Positions 1 through 7,360 are shown, counted from the stretch's first letter. The stretch: DNA of 16,095 bases from CALKYB01 sp964510575 (GCA_964510575.1 CAZECN010000050.1:1-16095), one strand, 5' to 3'. Notes: generated from the sequence alone by a model not told the origin. Program-made: numbers and translations.

Positions 1-28
1 CAGCGATGAGAACCCGCTGGGCAACGAT
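1..28 (+). repeat. 28-bp direct repeat, copy 1 (cut by window edge)
   Basis: Bases 1-28 are identical to bases 126-153. After base 28 the flanks differ: copy 1 runs into an A/C-rich stretch (29-54), copy 2 into the inverted-repeat arm 157-179. Copy 1 begins exactly at the window edge, so it is probably the right part of a longer element. No coding potential is apparent. The match is direct and exact; that it marks a second full element is inference. Confidence 0.85.
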
Positions 29-54
29 AAACAAAACTCCCCTCAACCGAACTT

Positions 55-179
55 CCTAAGGTTAATAGTTTGTTCTTGTCGAGGCGCCCAAGGGTCAAAG
101 AGTGAGGCGTGCTTGCAGCACGCCGCAGCGATGAGAACCCGCTGGGCAACGATGAAAAGAACAAACTATTAACCTTAGG
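55..179. repeat. 125-bp fold-back element with 23-bp perfect inverted repeats, overlapping the parB stop
   Basis: Bases 55-77 are the exact reverse complement of 157-179, giving 23 bp of perfect pairing around a 79-base core (78-156). The core contains a second perfect hairpin, 7 bp at 106-112 paired with 118-124 across a 5-base loop, followed by the 28-bp repeat shared with position 1. The right arm includes the parB stop codon (175-177), so transcripts leaving parB would enter this stem first. It may work as a terminator or 3'-end protector, or be a small non-autonomous repeat (MITE/REP-like). It encodes no protein and has no recognised family. Confidence 0.8.
126..153 (+). repeat. 28-bp direct repeat, copy 2
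   Basis: Exact second copy of bases 1-28. It forms the right half of the core of the inverted-repeat element 55-179, directly after the GC-rich hairpin at 106-124. The distance from copy 1 is 125 bp start to start, equal to the length of the element 55-179, which suggests tandem elements of similar size. Confidence 0.88.
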
Positions 180-1515
180 CGCCTAGTTTTTCGATTAAAG
201 ACTCAAGTTCCGCTCTAGAGAAAAAGCTAATCTTAAGCTCTCCCTTTTGATTATCCCCTTCCCCACTAACTTCGAGCTTTACCTTAGTCCCTAGCTTTCC
301 GCGTATTCTGTTCTCTAGATCAATTACTGCAGGAGAGCGTATTATTGTTCCGTCCGTTCCTTTTCCAGAGTTCTTAGATTTAACTGCTGGAGTCCTACCT
401 GAGGCTAAAGCCTCTGTCGCTCGGACAGAAAGCTTCTCTGCTACCACTCTTTGAGCAAACTTGAGCCTTAATCTTTCTGGAGCCATAAGTATTGCTCGGG
501 CATGACCGGTCGAGATCTTCCCTTTTTGAAGTAGGGTTAAAACTTCTTCAGGCAGCTGAAGTAACCGCATCATGTTAGCGACAGTAGCTCTTTCTTTCCC
601 TACTGCCTTGGCAATGTCAGCCTGAGTTTCCTGAAATTCATCCGCCAATCGCTGGTAAGCTCTTGCCTCCTCTACTGGATCCAAGTCTTCGCGCTGAACA
701 TTCTCAACTATCGCCAGCTCAAATGCCTCTCGCTCAGAAAGCTCTCGAATATGGACTGGTAGTTTTTTTAGCCCAGCAGCTTGAGCAGCTCGGAAACGTC
801 TTTCTCCAGCTACTATTTCGTAGGCGATTTTAGCTTGGCCATTTGATTCCACTGGTGACTCTACCGGCCTAACCAACAGCGGCTGAATGAGTCCGCTCGC
901 TTTAATAGAGGCAGCAAGCGCCTCTAGTTCGGAAGGTTCAAAATGTTTTCTCGGCTGATCTGCACATGGAGCCAGCGATTCGATATCAAGGTAAGCAAAC
1001 CCCTCACCTCCCTGGACCGAACTCTCACTTTCGTCGGGAACAATTCTTAAGTCTGGTTTCTGCTGCTCCGGTTCCTGGAATTCGCTAGTGGTTGCAGAAG
1101 ACGCCTCTTCGGCTTTTTGCAATTTGAAGTCCCTAGCCACTTCTTTGGCCATACCTTCGTCTAACCGGGCTCTAAGCTGAGCAAGCTGTTCGCTAGCTTG
1201 CTCTTTTTCTACCTTAGTTACCTTTGGTTCCTCTGAAGCAATTTCCAACTGACCAGCTGCTTCAGAACTCGCAGCGGCTTTTGGTTGTGGTGACTCCTGG
1301 AATGGCTTTTCTTCTACCCCTGGCTCTCTCCAGTCATTAACTGAGACTTCCTCTTCCGCAGGCTGAACATTTGCTGCCATCAAAGCATTAAGCCCACGAC
1401 CCAAAGCATTACGCCGAACGGGTTTTGAAGCTGTAATCTTAGTGGCGATTTGCTTGCTCTTTGAGCTAGTTGGTTTTTTAGCCTTTTTCTTTTGAGCTGG
1501 TTTTTTAGGGGCCAT
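175..1515 (-). CDS. parB: Chromosome partitioning protein ParB (CTP-dependent DNA clamp)
   Basis: ParB loads at parS, slides on DNA as a CTP-bound clamp and stimulates the ParA ATPase. At 446 residues it is much longer than the usual 280-300. Visible in order: a Lys-rich N-terminus (1-35); the ParA-activating motif LGRGLNAL (38-45); an acidic Glu/Gln/Ala-rich linker of about 130 residues; the nucleotide-binding N-domain from about 175, with GERRFRA (237-243) and ENVQRED (271-277); a helix-turn-helix for parS near 297-322; and a short C-terminal dimerisation domain (about 396-446). The extra length lies almost wholly in the linker. The ATG is 3 bp after the parA stop, and the Shine-Dalgarno-like GGATAGG overlaps that stop, implying translational coupling. 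The stop codon lies inside a 23-bp inverted-repeat arm. Confidence 0.96.
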   Translation of the reverse strand: MAPKKPAQKKKAKKPTSSKSKQIATKITASKPVRRNALGRGLNALMAANVQPAEEEVSVNDWREPGVEEKPFQESPQPKAAASSEAAGQLEIASEEPKVTKVEKEQASEQLAQLRARLDEGMAKEVARDFKLQKAEEASSATTSEFQEPEQQKPDLRIVPDESESSVQGGEGFAYLDIESLAPCADQPRKHFEPSELEALAASIKASGLIQPLLVRPVESPVESNGQAKIAYEIVAGERRFRAAQAAGLKKLPVHIRELSEREAFELAIVENVQREDLDPVEEARAYQRLADEFQETQADIAKAVGKERATVANMMRLLQLPEEVLTLLQKGKISTGHARAILMAPERLRLKFAQRVVAEKLSVRATEALASGRTPAVKSKNSGKGTDGTIIRSPAVIDLENRIRGKLGTKVKLEVSGEGDNQKGELKISFFSRAELESLIEKLGA

Positions 1516-1518
1516 AAC

Positions 1519-2643
1519 CTATCCGTTAGCTTTCTTTCTGCTGGTTTTCTTCTTACTAGGCTGAAGCTTTGTAGTTTTAGCCGCTGTTCTTTTCGTAGCT
1601 TTTTTCTTCGTAGCTGTTTTCTTGGTGGCCGACTTCTTAGTCGTAGTCTTTTTAGTGCCCGTTTTTTTAGTTGCGGGCCCAATCTTTCGCTTGGCAACCT
1701 TAGAGCTAGCAGCCTTTTTAGTTTTAGCTTTAGCCGTTTTCTTTTTAGTAGGCGTGGCGACTTTCTTTGTTGCCTTCTTAGTGACCTTTTTAACAGCTGG
1801 TTTTTTTGTTGTTTTCTTCCCTGTTGTTTTCTTTGGGGCCTTTTTCTTAGTGGTGTTTTCTTCGCTGCGAAGCATGTAAGGGTAATGCTTCTTATCTAGC
1901 TCTCTACCTAGAGAGTCATAGGCTCCAGCACCTAAACTATTAGGATCATAAAAGATTATTGGCTGCCCAAAGCTAGGGCACTCGCTTAGCTTAACATTTC
2001 TAGGAATGACTGTTTCAAAAACTCCATCTCCAAAAAAGTCTCGCGTCTCTTTTTCGATTTGCTGAGAAAGATTAGTTCGACCGTCATGCATTGTTAGCAC
2101 CACGCCTTCGATTTCAAGCGAAGGGTTAAGATTTTGTTTCGCAACCTCGACAGTTTGAACTAAGGCAGTAATTCCTTCTAGTGCGTAATACTCGCATTGC
2201 AGTGGAACCAACAACGCATCAGCTGCAACAAGCGAGTTAACTGTCAAAAGGCCTAGGGAAGGGGGGCAATCAAAGAAAACATAGTTAAATTGGCCCCTTA
2301 TCTTCTCTAATTCATTCTTTAGAACAAATTGTCTGTCTTCACGGCTACTTAGCTCAACCTCGCTTCCTACTAAATCTGGAGTTGCAGGGGCGATCCATAG
2401 GGTAGGGATCTGAGAGGGAACAATGATTTGGTCAAGGCCGCACTCTCCGGCAAAGACATCATAGAGACTCTTTTGGACTGTGTTCTTATCAATACCAAGA
2501 CCACTGGTTGCATTGCCCTGGGGATCAATGTCTATCACCAGAACCTTGTGCCCTCGCTGGGCCAACGAAGCTGAGAGATTAACCGCTGTGGTAGTCTTTC
2601 CGACACCACCCTTCTGATTAGTGATAGCTATTACCCGTCCCAT
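1519..2643 (-). CDS. parA: Chromosome partitioning ATPase ParA (Soj) with histone H1-like C-terminal tail
   Basis: ParA binds DNA non-specifically as an ATP dimer and is released by ParB, which moves parS-bound origins apart. Residues 1 to about 260 are a normal ParA: the deviant Walker A motif KGGVGKTTT (11-19), DIDPQGNAT (38-46), and the Walker B-like YVFFDCPPS (121-129). The chromosomal family usually ends near residue 255-265. Here a further 111 residues (264-374) follow, made almost entirely of Lys, Thr and Ala with repeated KKAT/KKTA motifs and no acidic residues, like eukaryotic or bacterial H1-like tails. The reading frame is continuous, so this is not a frameshift product. The gene precedes parB and follows two parS sites; ParB bound there could repress or shape its promoter (inference). 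No strong Shine-Dalgarno sequence precedes the ATG. Confidence 0.96.
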   Translation of the reverse strand: MGRVIAITNQKGGVGKTTTAVNLSASLAQRGHKVLVIDIDPQGNATSGLGIDKNTVQKSLYDVFAGECGLDQIIVPSQIPTLWIAPATPDLVGSEVELSSREDRQFVLKNELEKIRGQFNYVFFDCPPSLGLLTVNSLVAADALLVPLQCEYYALEGITALVQTVEVAKQNLNPSLEIEGVVLTMHDGRTNLSQQIEKETRDFFGDGVFETVIPRNVKLSECPSFGQPIIFYDPNSLGAGAYDSLGRELDKKHYPYMLRSEENTTKKKAPKKTTGKKTTKKPAVKKVTKKATKKVATPTKKKTAKAKTKKAASSKVAKRKIGPATKKTGTKKTTTKKSATKKTATKKKATKRTAAKTTKLQPSKKKTSRKKANG

Positions 2644-2690
2644 GATTATTGTCTAGCACAGGCTCAAGCAATCACCAAAACAACTGGAAG

Positions 2691-2706
2691 TGTTCCACGT
2701 GAAACA
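2691..2706 (+). promoter_or_regulatory. parS: parS site 1 (ParB-binding centromere)
   Basis: TGTTCCACGTGAAACA fits the near-universal bacterial parS consensus, a 16-bp palindrome centred on CACGTG, with one departure from perfect symmetry. It lies 47 bp upstream of the parA start codon and faces site 2, so ParB loaded here would also cover the parA upstream region. Confidence 0.93.
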
Positions 2707-2717
2707 GCTCAGGGCGA

Positions 2718-2752
2718 AAACAGGAGGAGTAAGGGCTCCAAAGCTCCTGTTT
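2718..2752 (-). terminator. Possible weak stem-loop after rsmG, overlapping parS site 2
   Basis: Bases 2718-2726 pair perfectly with 2744-2752 (9 bp, 17-base loop). Read on the minus strand, the stem ends in a short T run (GTTTTC). It lies 30-64 bp after the rsmG stop and shares bases with parS site 2. The pairing may partly reflect parS sequence itself. It could attenuate readthrough from rsmG into parA, but the T run is poor. Confidence 0.3.
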
Positions 2753-2763
2753 CACGTGGAACG
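2748..2763 (-). promoter_or_regulatory. parS: parS site 2 (inverted relative to site 1)
   Basis: The minus-strand reading CGTTCCACGTGAAACA matches parS with one change at the first base. Its centre is 57 bp from that of site 1, and the two are arranged as an inverted pair in the gap between rsmG and parA. The bases just outside the core partly match as well, suggesting duplication of a slightly longer unit. Confidence 0.92.
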
Positions 2764-2781
2764 GGGGGAGCCTAAGGGGGC

Positions 2782-3474
2782 TTAAGCTATCAAGGTTGAT
2801 ACTAGCAGGGAGCAGCCGTTCTCAGCTGGGTTGCCGGAACTAGCCAGCAACTCACTTGAGGAGTAGGGAAGGGCAGAAGGCTCTTCGAAACCGAAAGATA
2901 GATTCTCCTCCGTCAAGCTTTTGAGGTCCAATCCGGAACCTAGTAACTCGACAACAAAGCCATCACTCGCCAGTCGCTCCCTAGCAGTCTTGAGAAAGCC
3001 AGGCCTAGAGCCCAAGGCCCTGCAGCAAACAACAGAGGCTGATTGTTTCACGTGAAACGTCTCAAAACGGCTTTCTGCCACACTTAAGTTCTCAAGGTTT
3101 AGCTTACGACGCATTTCGTTAAGGAATAGAACTCTTTTCATTCTAGGCTCTATCAATTTGAAAGATATGCCTGGAAGACAAATCGCCCAAACCAGCCCGG
3201 GAAGGCCAGCACCACTACCCACGTCTAACCAAGGCCCTGAACATGGCTTTAAGTTAGTTAAAACTAGATCTAGGGCAATTATACTATCTTTAATATGACG
3301 CTCTACCAGCTCCTCTCTGGAACATGGTGCAATTAGGTCGGTTTTTTCGTTCCATTGTTCAAGGTTCGAACAATATTCGGAGAGCTGGCGCAACTGCTCT
3401 TCACTCAACGAACTCTCAGCTAGTTTGAAATGCTGTAGTTCGGATTTAAGAATGTCTAAAAAAGCTGAAGCCAT
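2782..3474 (-). CDS. rsmG: 16S rRNA (guanine-N7) methyltransferase RsmG (GidB)
   Basis: RsmG uses S-adenosylmethionine to methylate N7 of G527 (E. coli numbering) of 16S rRNA in the 530 loop. The 230-residue length fits the family (about 205-240). A helical N-terminus with WNEKTDLIA (41-49) is followed by the SAM-binding glycine motif LDVGSGAGLPG (83-93) and acidic residue E109 at the end of the next strand. A ParB site (3044-3059) is embedded in frame and encodes TFHVKQ (139-144), so the coding sequence also carries a centromere element. The start codon is 11 bp after the mnmG stop, with no clear ribosome-binding site, which suggests coupled translation. Co-transcription with mnmG upstream and possibly parAB downstream is likely. 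Confidence 0.96.
   Translation of the reverse strand: MASAFLDILKSELQHFKLAESSLSEEQLRQLSEYCSNLEQWNEKTDLIAPCSREELVERHIKDSIIALDLVLTNLKPCSGPWLDVGSGAGLPGLVWAICLPGISFKLIEPRMKRVLFLNEMRRKLNLENLSVAESRFETFHVKQSASVVCCRALGSRPGFLKTARERLASDGFVVELLGSGLDLKSLTEENLSFGFEEPSALPYSSSELLASSGNPAENGCSLLVSTLIA
3044..3059 (+). promoter_or_regulatory. parS: parS site 3, inside rsmG
   Basis: TGTTTCACGTGAAACG is parS with a single end-base change, in frame within rsmG (codons 139-144, TFHVKQ). Its centre is 296 bp from site 2. Three sites within about 370 bp indicate a ParB loading cluster. Confidence 0.93.
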
Positions 3475-3485
3475 CAGTAGCTTGG

Positions 3486-5387
3486 TCAGGCTGCTCGTCT
3501 TTTCTTGGCAGGCTTCTTCCTCGCCTCAGGATTAAACCGCTTTAGGTGAATGGCCACTAAAGACAGTGCTGCCGGAGTAACTCCGTAAACTCGTCCCGCC
3601 TGACCTAGAGTCTGCGGTCGAACTTGCTCCAGACGCTCTGAGATCTCAGCCCTTAAGCCTTTAACATCAGAAAAAGAAAATTCTTTAGGAATTTCAACTC
3701 CTTCCATACGCTTAAGACGAGAAATATCCTCTTCTTGTCGCTTGAGATACCCCTGGAACTTAAGCTCAGTCTCAACTCTAAGAGCATCTCTGTCAGCGAG
3801 GGAAGTAGGAGAGGGAAACTTCTGATTAATTGCCTGGTAACGAACTTCTGGTCTTTTGATCAGGGTCTCAAGCGAAATCCCATCGCCGATGTCAGCCGTG
3901 TCCAAGTCGGACAACCAAGCTAAGTTATCAGCGGAAGGCTTAACTATCGTCGCCTTCAGTCTCTTCTTTTCTTGATCGATACCTTCCCAACGCTGCTCAA
4001 AATCGGCCCAATCAGAGTCAGAGATAAGTCCCAACTCGCGGGCTAGCGGAGTCATTCTATGATCAGCGTTATCCTCTCTGAGGTGTAGTCGATACTCAGC
4101 TCTGGAGGTAAACATTCGGTAAGGCTCGATGACTCCTCGGGTAGTCAGGTCATCAATCATCACCCCAATATAGCCTTGGTCTCTTCTAATGGTCACCGGC
4201 TCCTGTTCTCTTAGAAACCTCGCTGCATTAATTCCAGCGATTAGACCCTGAGCGCCTGCTTCTTCGTAGCCTGAAGTTCCGTTGATTTGACCAGCTAAAT
4301 AAAGCCCCTCTAAAGATTTGAGCTTTAACGACTGGTCTAGCTCTCTGGGATCCACATAGTCGTATTCAACGGCATAGCCAGGCTGGATAATTTCACAATC
4401 TTCAAGCCCCTCGATGCTCCGGACAAAAGCTTCCTGAACATCAACTGGTAAACTTGTTGAAATCCCGTTGGGGTAAACGATGTCGGACTCAAAGCCTTCT
4501 GGCTCAAGGAAGATATTGTGACTATTCTTATCTGCAAAACGGAAGACCTTGTCCTCAATAGAGGGACAGTAGCGCGGCCCTGCTGATTCAATCTGACCAT
4601 TAAAGAGAGGCGAGCGCTCTTTACTTTTCCTAATTAGGTCATGGGTTTTTTCATTTGTCGCAGTTATCCAGCAGCTAATTTGCTCTCGCTGAAAAGGCGC
4701 GGTTCTAAAGGAAAAAGGAGGGATAGGACTCTCACCCGGCTGCTCATCCAGTATTGAAAAATTGATAGTCGAGCGCCTAATTCTGGCAGGCGTGCCGGTT
4801 TTCATCCGACCCATTTGAAGCCCTAGCTCTTGTATGGAATCGCTAAGTGAATAACTAGCCTTCTCGCCAACACGTCCTCCCGGTACCTGCTCGTCTCCTG
4901 TATGCAGAACTCCCTTTAGAAAGGTACCTGTCGTCAGCACAATCGCCCCACATTCAATGTATTGGCCACATTCTGTGTGGAGACCTCGAACCTTGCCTGA
5001 TTGAATCTCAAGCTTACCAGCCGCTGCTTCAATCACTGTAAGCTGCTCTTCAGCCTCAACCGCTTTTAGCACTCGGGCTTTATATAGGTCTCGGTCTGCC
5101 TGAGCCCTCGTTGAGCGCACAGCAGGGCCTTTGGAAGCGTTAAGGGTCCTAAACTGAATACCGGTCTGGTCAATGGCTAGCCCCATCTCTCCACCCATGG
5201 CATCAATCTCTTTGACCAACTGACTTTTACCTAAACCGCCAATAGCTGGATTACAGGACATCTGCCCAATACCGGAACGAGTAAAGGTCACGAGCCCAGT
5301 GCTGAGCCCTAGCCTAGCAGCAACAAGGGCTGCCTCAGAGCCAGCATGACCACCGCCCACAACAATGATTTCAAATTTGTTCCGCAT
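3486..5387 (-). CDS. mnmG: tRNA uridine-34 carboxymethylaminomethyl-modifying enzyme, FAD subunit MnmG (GidA)
   Basis: MnmG, in complex with MnmE, uses FAD, NADH, glycine or ammonium, and methylenetetrahydrofolate to modify U34 at the wobble position of several tRNAs. The 633-residue length is normal (620-640). The N-terminal dinucleotide-binding motif VVGGGHAGSEAA (9-20) is clear, followed by SCNPAIGGLGK (44-54) with its conserved Cys. The second conserved motif area reads GQINGTSGYEEAGAQG. The C-terminal helical domain that contacts MnmE is present. The last residues are unusually basic (KKPAKKRRAA). It is the first gene of a minus-strand group with rsmG 11 bp downstream. The partner mnmE lies about 3 kb to the right. 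A 222-bp divergent gap separates it from the transglycosylase gene. Confidence 0.97.
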   Translation of the reverse strand: MRNKFEIIVVGGGHAGSEAALVAARLGLSTGLVTFTRSGIGQMSCNPAIGGLGKSQLVKEIDAMGGEMGLAIDQTGIQFRTLNASKGPAVRSTRAQADRDLYKARVLKAVEAEEQLTVIEAAAGKLEIQSGKVRGLHTECGQYIECGAIVLTTGTFLKGVLHTGDEQVPGGRVGEKASYSLSDSIQELGLQMGRMKTGTPARIRRSTINFSILDEQPGESPIPPFSFRTAPFQREQISCWITATNEKTHDLIRKSKERSPLFNGQIESAGPRYCPSIEDKVFRFADKNSHNIFLEPEGFESDIVYPNGISTSLPVDVQEAFVRSIEGLEDCEIIQPGYAVEYDYVDPRELDQSLKLKSLEGLYLAGQINGTSGYEEAGAQGLIAGINAARFLREQEPVTIRRDQGYIGVMIDDLTTRGVIEPYRMFTSRAEYRLHLREDNADHRMTPLARELGLISDSDWADFEQRWEGIDQEKKRLKATIVKPSADNLAWLSDLDTADIGDGISLETLIKRPEVRYQAINQKFPSPTSLADRDALRVETELKFQGYLKRQEEDISRLKRMEGVEIPKEFSFSDVKGLRAEISERLEQVRPQTLGQAGRVYGVTPAALSLVAIHLKRFNPEARKKPAKKRRAA

Positions 5388-5609
5388 AAAGATATAGCCT
5401 CAAGTGCCTGAAGAATAGCATAATGGCTAAAAAAGGCAGCCCAGCAAAAAACGTTTAATTTTTGTGACTTAAAGTTCTTCTTAACGGCTAAAAAGGCTTT
5501 TTGCGACTTTGAAAATTATGGCTAACAGGGTAAACATCTCGACCAAAATCGAAGTTCCGTAATATGAATTGGTCGTTCGTTCCCGGCCTTTTATTTCAAT
5601 CAGGTAATC
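5388..5609. promoter_or_regulatory. Divergent intergenic region between mnmG and the transglycosylase gene
   Basis: These 222 A+T-rich bases must hold promoters for both directions. Short repeated words are visible: GGCTAA at 5425, 5486 and 5520, and TTTTTGYGACTT at 5459-5470 and 5498-5509. On the plus strand TAATAT near 5561 could serve as a -10 element. No single convincing -35/-10 pair stands out in either direction, so exact promoters are not called. No ORF of note is present. Confidence 0.4.
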
Positions 5610-6515
5610 TTGAAGACAGAAGCTGCTAACCCATACTCCGAACCCAAGAAAATAGGCAAAAACCTAACCAAATCTGAGCGAAGGCTAAGCAACATCAATG
5701 TTTCGACCTCTGATTTCAGTAGAAAAGAAGAGTTTCAAAAGCTGGACCGCAAGACCCTTGCTCCAGGTGCCTTCCGGGCTTTTTATGAAGCTACATCGGC
5801 GATGGTAACTCCAGCCTCTTTGTTTACCTTCTTTTTGGTCTGTCTTTTCGGGGTCTATCGCTCAGTATTAGTTATTGAGGAAGAAGTAACCGCTCCATCA
5901 GAGGCAGAGAAAAACCTAGCTTCGATGCAACTGGATAAAGAGTTAGCGGCAACTCTAGACCAGGCTGCTCCTGTAGACGTAAAAGCCAATGACCAGGAGA
6001 AAAAACGGCAGCTGACATATATTACAGGGTTAATTTCAATGCATCTTCCTGAAACTAGAGAAGGCGGAAAGATAGCTCGTCATATAGTCAATGTGGCTGA
6101 AGATATGGTGGTTGACCCTTTTTACATCACTGCGATTATTTCTTCTGAAAGCCGTTTTATCAAAAATGCTCGCTCAAGTGTTGGGGCAGTTGGGCTCATG
6201 CAGCTAATGAAACCCACTGCCAGAGAGGTCTACAAGAAAATAAGCGGTAAAGACACCGACCCCGACCGCACAGACCCGCTAGTCAATATTCAAATGGGCA
6301 CGTCCTATATTAGACAGATGGAGCGGCACTACAATGGCAACCGCTTTAATGCTCTCGCTGCCTATAACTGGGGGCCAGGAAACCTAGATAAGGCACTAAG
6401 GTCTGGTAAGCGTCTGCCGAGAGGGGTCAGAAAATACGCCAATGGAATACTTGAGAAGACACTCCGCTGGAGAAAGCATTTTCAAAGTGCTGAAAAGCAG
6501 GTTCAGGAACTTTAG
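5610..6515 (+). CDS. Membrane-anchored lytic transglycosylase (SLT domain)
   Basis: Lytic transglycosylases cleave the MurNAc-GlcNAc bond of peptidoglycan, forming anhydroMurNAc ends. The SLT fold spans about 155-265 of 301 residues: the catalytic Glu180 in the SSESRF motif, GLMQLM (195-200), and AAYNWGPG (250-257), which closes the cleft. A single hydrophobic segment (about 66-88) follows a charged N-terminal tail of about 60 residues, so the protein is probably a bitopic membrane protein with a cytoplasmic tail and a periplasmic catalytic domain; residues 90-135 would be a spacer. The start is taken as TTG with CAGG 7 bases upstream. The first in-frame ATG is Met65, which would remove most of the tail but keep the membrane segment. 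It is convergent with the BI-1 gene, with a shared terminator. Confidence 0.9.
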   Translation: MKTEAANPYSEPKKIGKNLTKSERRLSNINVSTSDFSRKEEFQKLDRKTLAPGAFRAFYEATSAMVTPASLFTFFLVCLFGVYRSVLVIEEEVTAPSEAEKNLASMQLDKELAATLDQAAPVDVKANDQEKKRQLTYITGLISMHLPETREGGKIARHIVNVAEDMVVDPFYITAIISSESRFIKNARSSVGAVGLMQLMKPTAREVYKKISGKDTDPDRTDPLVNIQMGTSYIRQMERHYNGNRFNALAAYNWGPGNLDKALRSGKRLPRGVRKYANGILEKTLRWRKHFQSAEKQVQEL

Positions 6516-6546
6516 TTCTGACTTTTAACCCTTAGGTACAGCAGGT

Positions 6547-6582
6547 AATAGAAAAAGCCCCTTAAAAGGGGCTTTTTCTATT
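6547..6582. terminator. Bidirectional Rho-independent terminator
   Basis: Bases 6547-6563 pair perfectly with 6566-6582 (17 bp, minimal loop). The centre is GC-rich (AAGCCCCTT/AAGGGGCTT), and the outer stem gives an A run on one side and a T run on the other in both orientations. It sits between the convergent transglycosylase (+) and BI-1 (-) genes, 31 bp after one stop and 22 bp after the other, so it can serve both. Confidence 0.93.
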
Positions 6583-6604
6583 GAATTATTCTGAAGGCCT
6601 AAGA

Positions 6605-7312
6605 TTATTCATCGCCGCCCATGAAAGATACAAGGTGCTGAAACACGATAATAAAGTTCAAATATAGGGTAAGAGCTCCTACTATAGTCTGTCTTCTAAA
6701 TTCAGGAGTTCCAGATTGAACCGCTGGGGCAACCTGCTTTATTCGCTGAACATCCCAAGCCGTTAGGCCAGTGCAAGCAATTACGAAGATAATGCTTGTA
6801 ACAAAGGAAATCATTGGACTTCCCATAAATAGGTTAACCAATGAAGCAATAAAAGCACCAAAAAATCCCATGATTAAGAAACTGCCCATTCCAGAGAGGT
6901 CTCTAGAAGTAGTTTTTCCCCAAAGAGCCATTGCACCAAAAGTAACAGCTGTAATCCAGAATGAGGTGGAAACAGCCCCTGGGCTTGCGTAGGCTAATAA
7001 AGGAGCAATTGTTAAACCATTGGCCGCAGCATAGACAAAGAAAACCGTAGTCGCCGTCGCAGCTGACATTTTGTGAACTCTTAAAAACAACCAACCCACA
7101 ACAAATAGCTCTGCCAAAGCTATCCAGAGAATATTTGGCATTATCTTGGACAACAGAGCGGGGTTACTCATTACCCAAGCTCCAACAAAGCCCGTAGTAA
7201 GAAGTCCTGCCATCATCCAGCTAAAAACTGAGCTGAGTAGAGCTGATTCCTTTTCTATCACAGCACCCGAGGTGCTAAACCTGCCGCTGTCGTAGGTATT
7301 TACTGGTTCCAT
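6605..7312 (-). CDS. Bax inhibitor-1/YccA family integral membrane protein
   Basis: The 235-residue polytopic membrane protein has about seven hydrophobic segments, matching the BI-1 (TMBIM) family. Segments lie near 28-48, 60-78, 84-105, 114-131, 143-164, 168-186 and 209-231. Conserved C-terminal features include TAWDVQRIK (184-192), whose Asp corresponds to the family's pH-sensing acidic residue, and LYLNFI (216-221), where Asn replaces the Asp seen in the calcium-leak subfamily. Bacterial members include YccA, which restrains FtsH, and the calcium-leak protein BsYetJ; which role applies here cannot be told. A ribosome-binding site (AAGGG, about 6 bases upstream) supports the ATG. It appears to be a single-gene unit. 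Confidence 0.93.
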   Translation of the reverse strand: MEPVNTYDSGRFSTSGAVIEKESALLSSVFSWMMAGLLTTGFVGAWVMSNPALLSKIMPNILWIALAELFVVGWLFLRVHKMSAATATTVFFVYAAANGLTIAPLLAYASPGAVSTSFWITAVTFGAMALWGKTTSRDLSGMGSFLIMGFFGAFIASLVNLFMGSPMISFVTSIIFVIACTGLTAWDVQRIKQVAPAVQSGTPEFRRQTIVGALTLYLNFIIVFQHLVSFMGGDE

Positions 7313-7360
7313 TTTTCCCTTATTTTATTAGGTGACTTGAGTTCTATTATTGTTATTGAT

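Noticed and set aside
1..153. Two identical 28-bp repeats as a minimal CRISPR array
   Set aside because: The interval is 97 bp, far longer than normal spacers, and contains large inverted repeats and a hairpin. No cas gene is in the window.
55..179. Integron attC site
   Set aside because: attC sites keep conserved outer core sites and variable middles. Here the reverse seems true, and no integrase or cassette genes are seen.
1492..1899. Plus-strand ORFs reading as hydrophobic Leu/Phe/Val-rich membrane proteins
   Set aside because: They are antisense to the Lys-rich tail of parA: AAG/AAA/ACT/GCT codons read backwards give Leu, Phe, Ser and Val. The parA frame is clearly the coding one.
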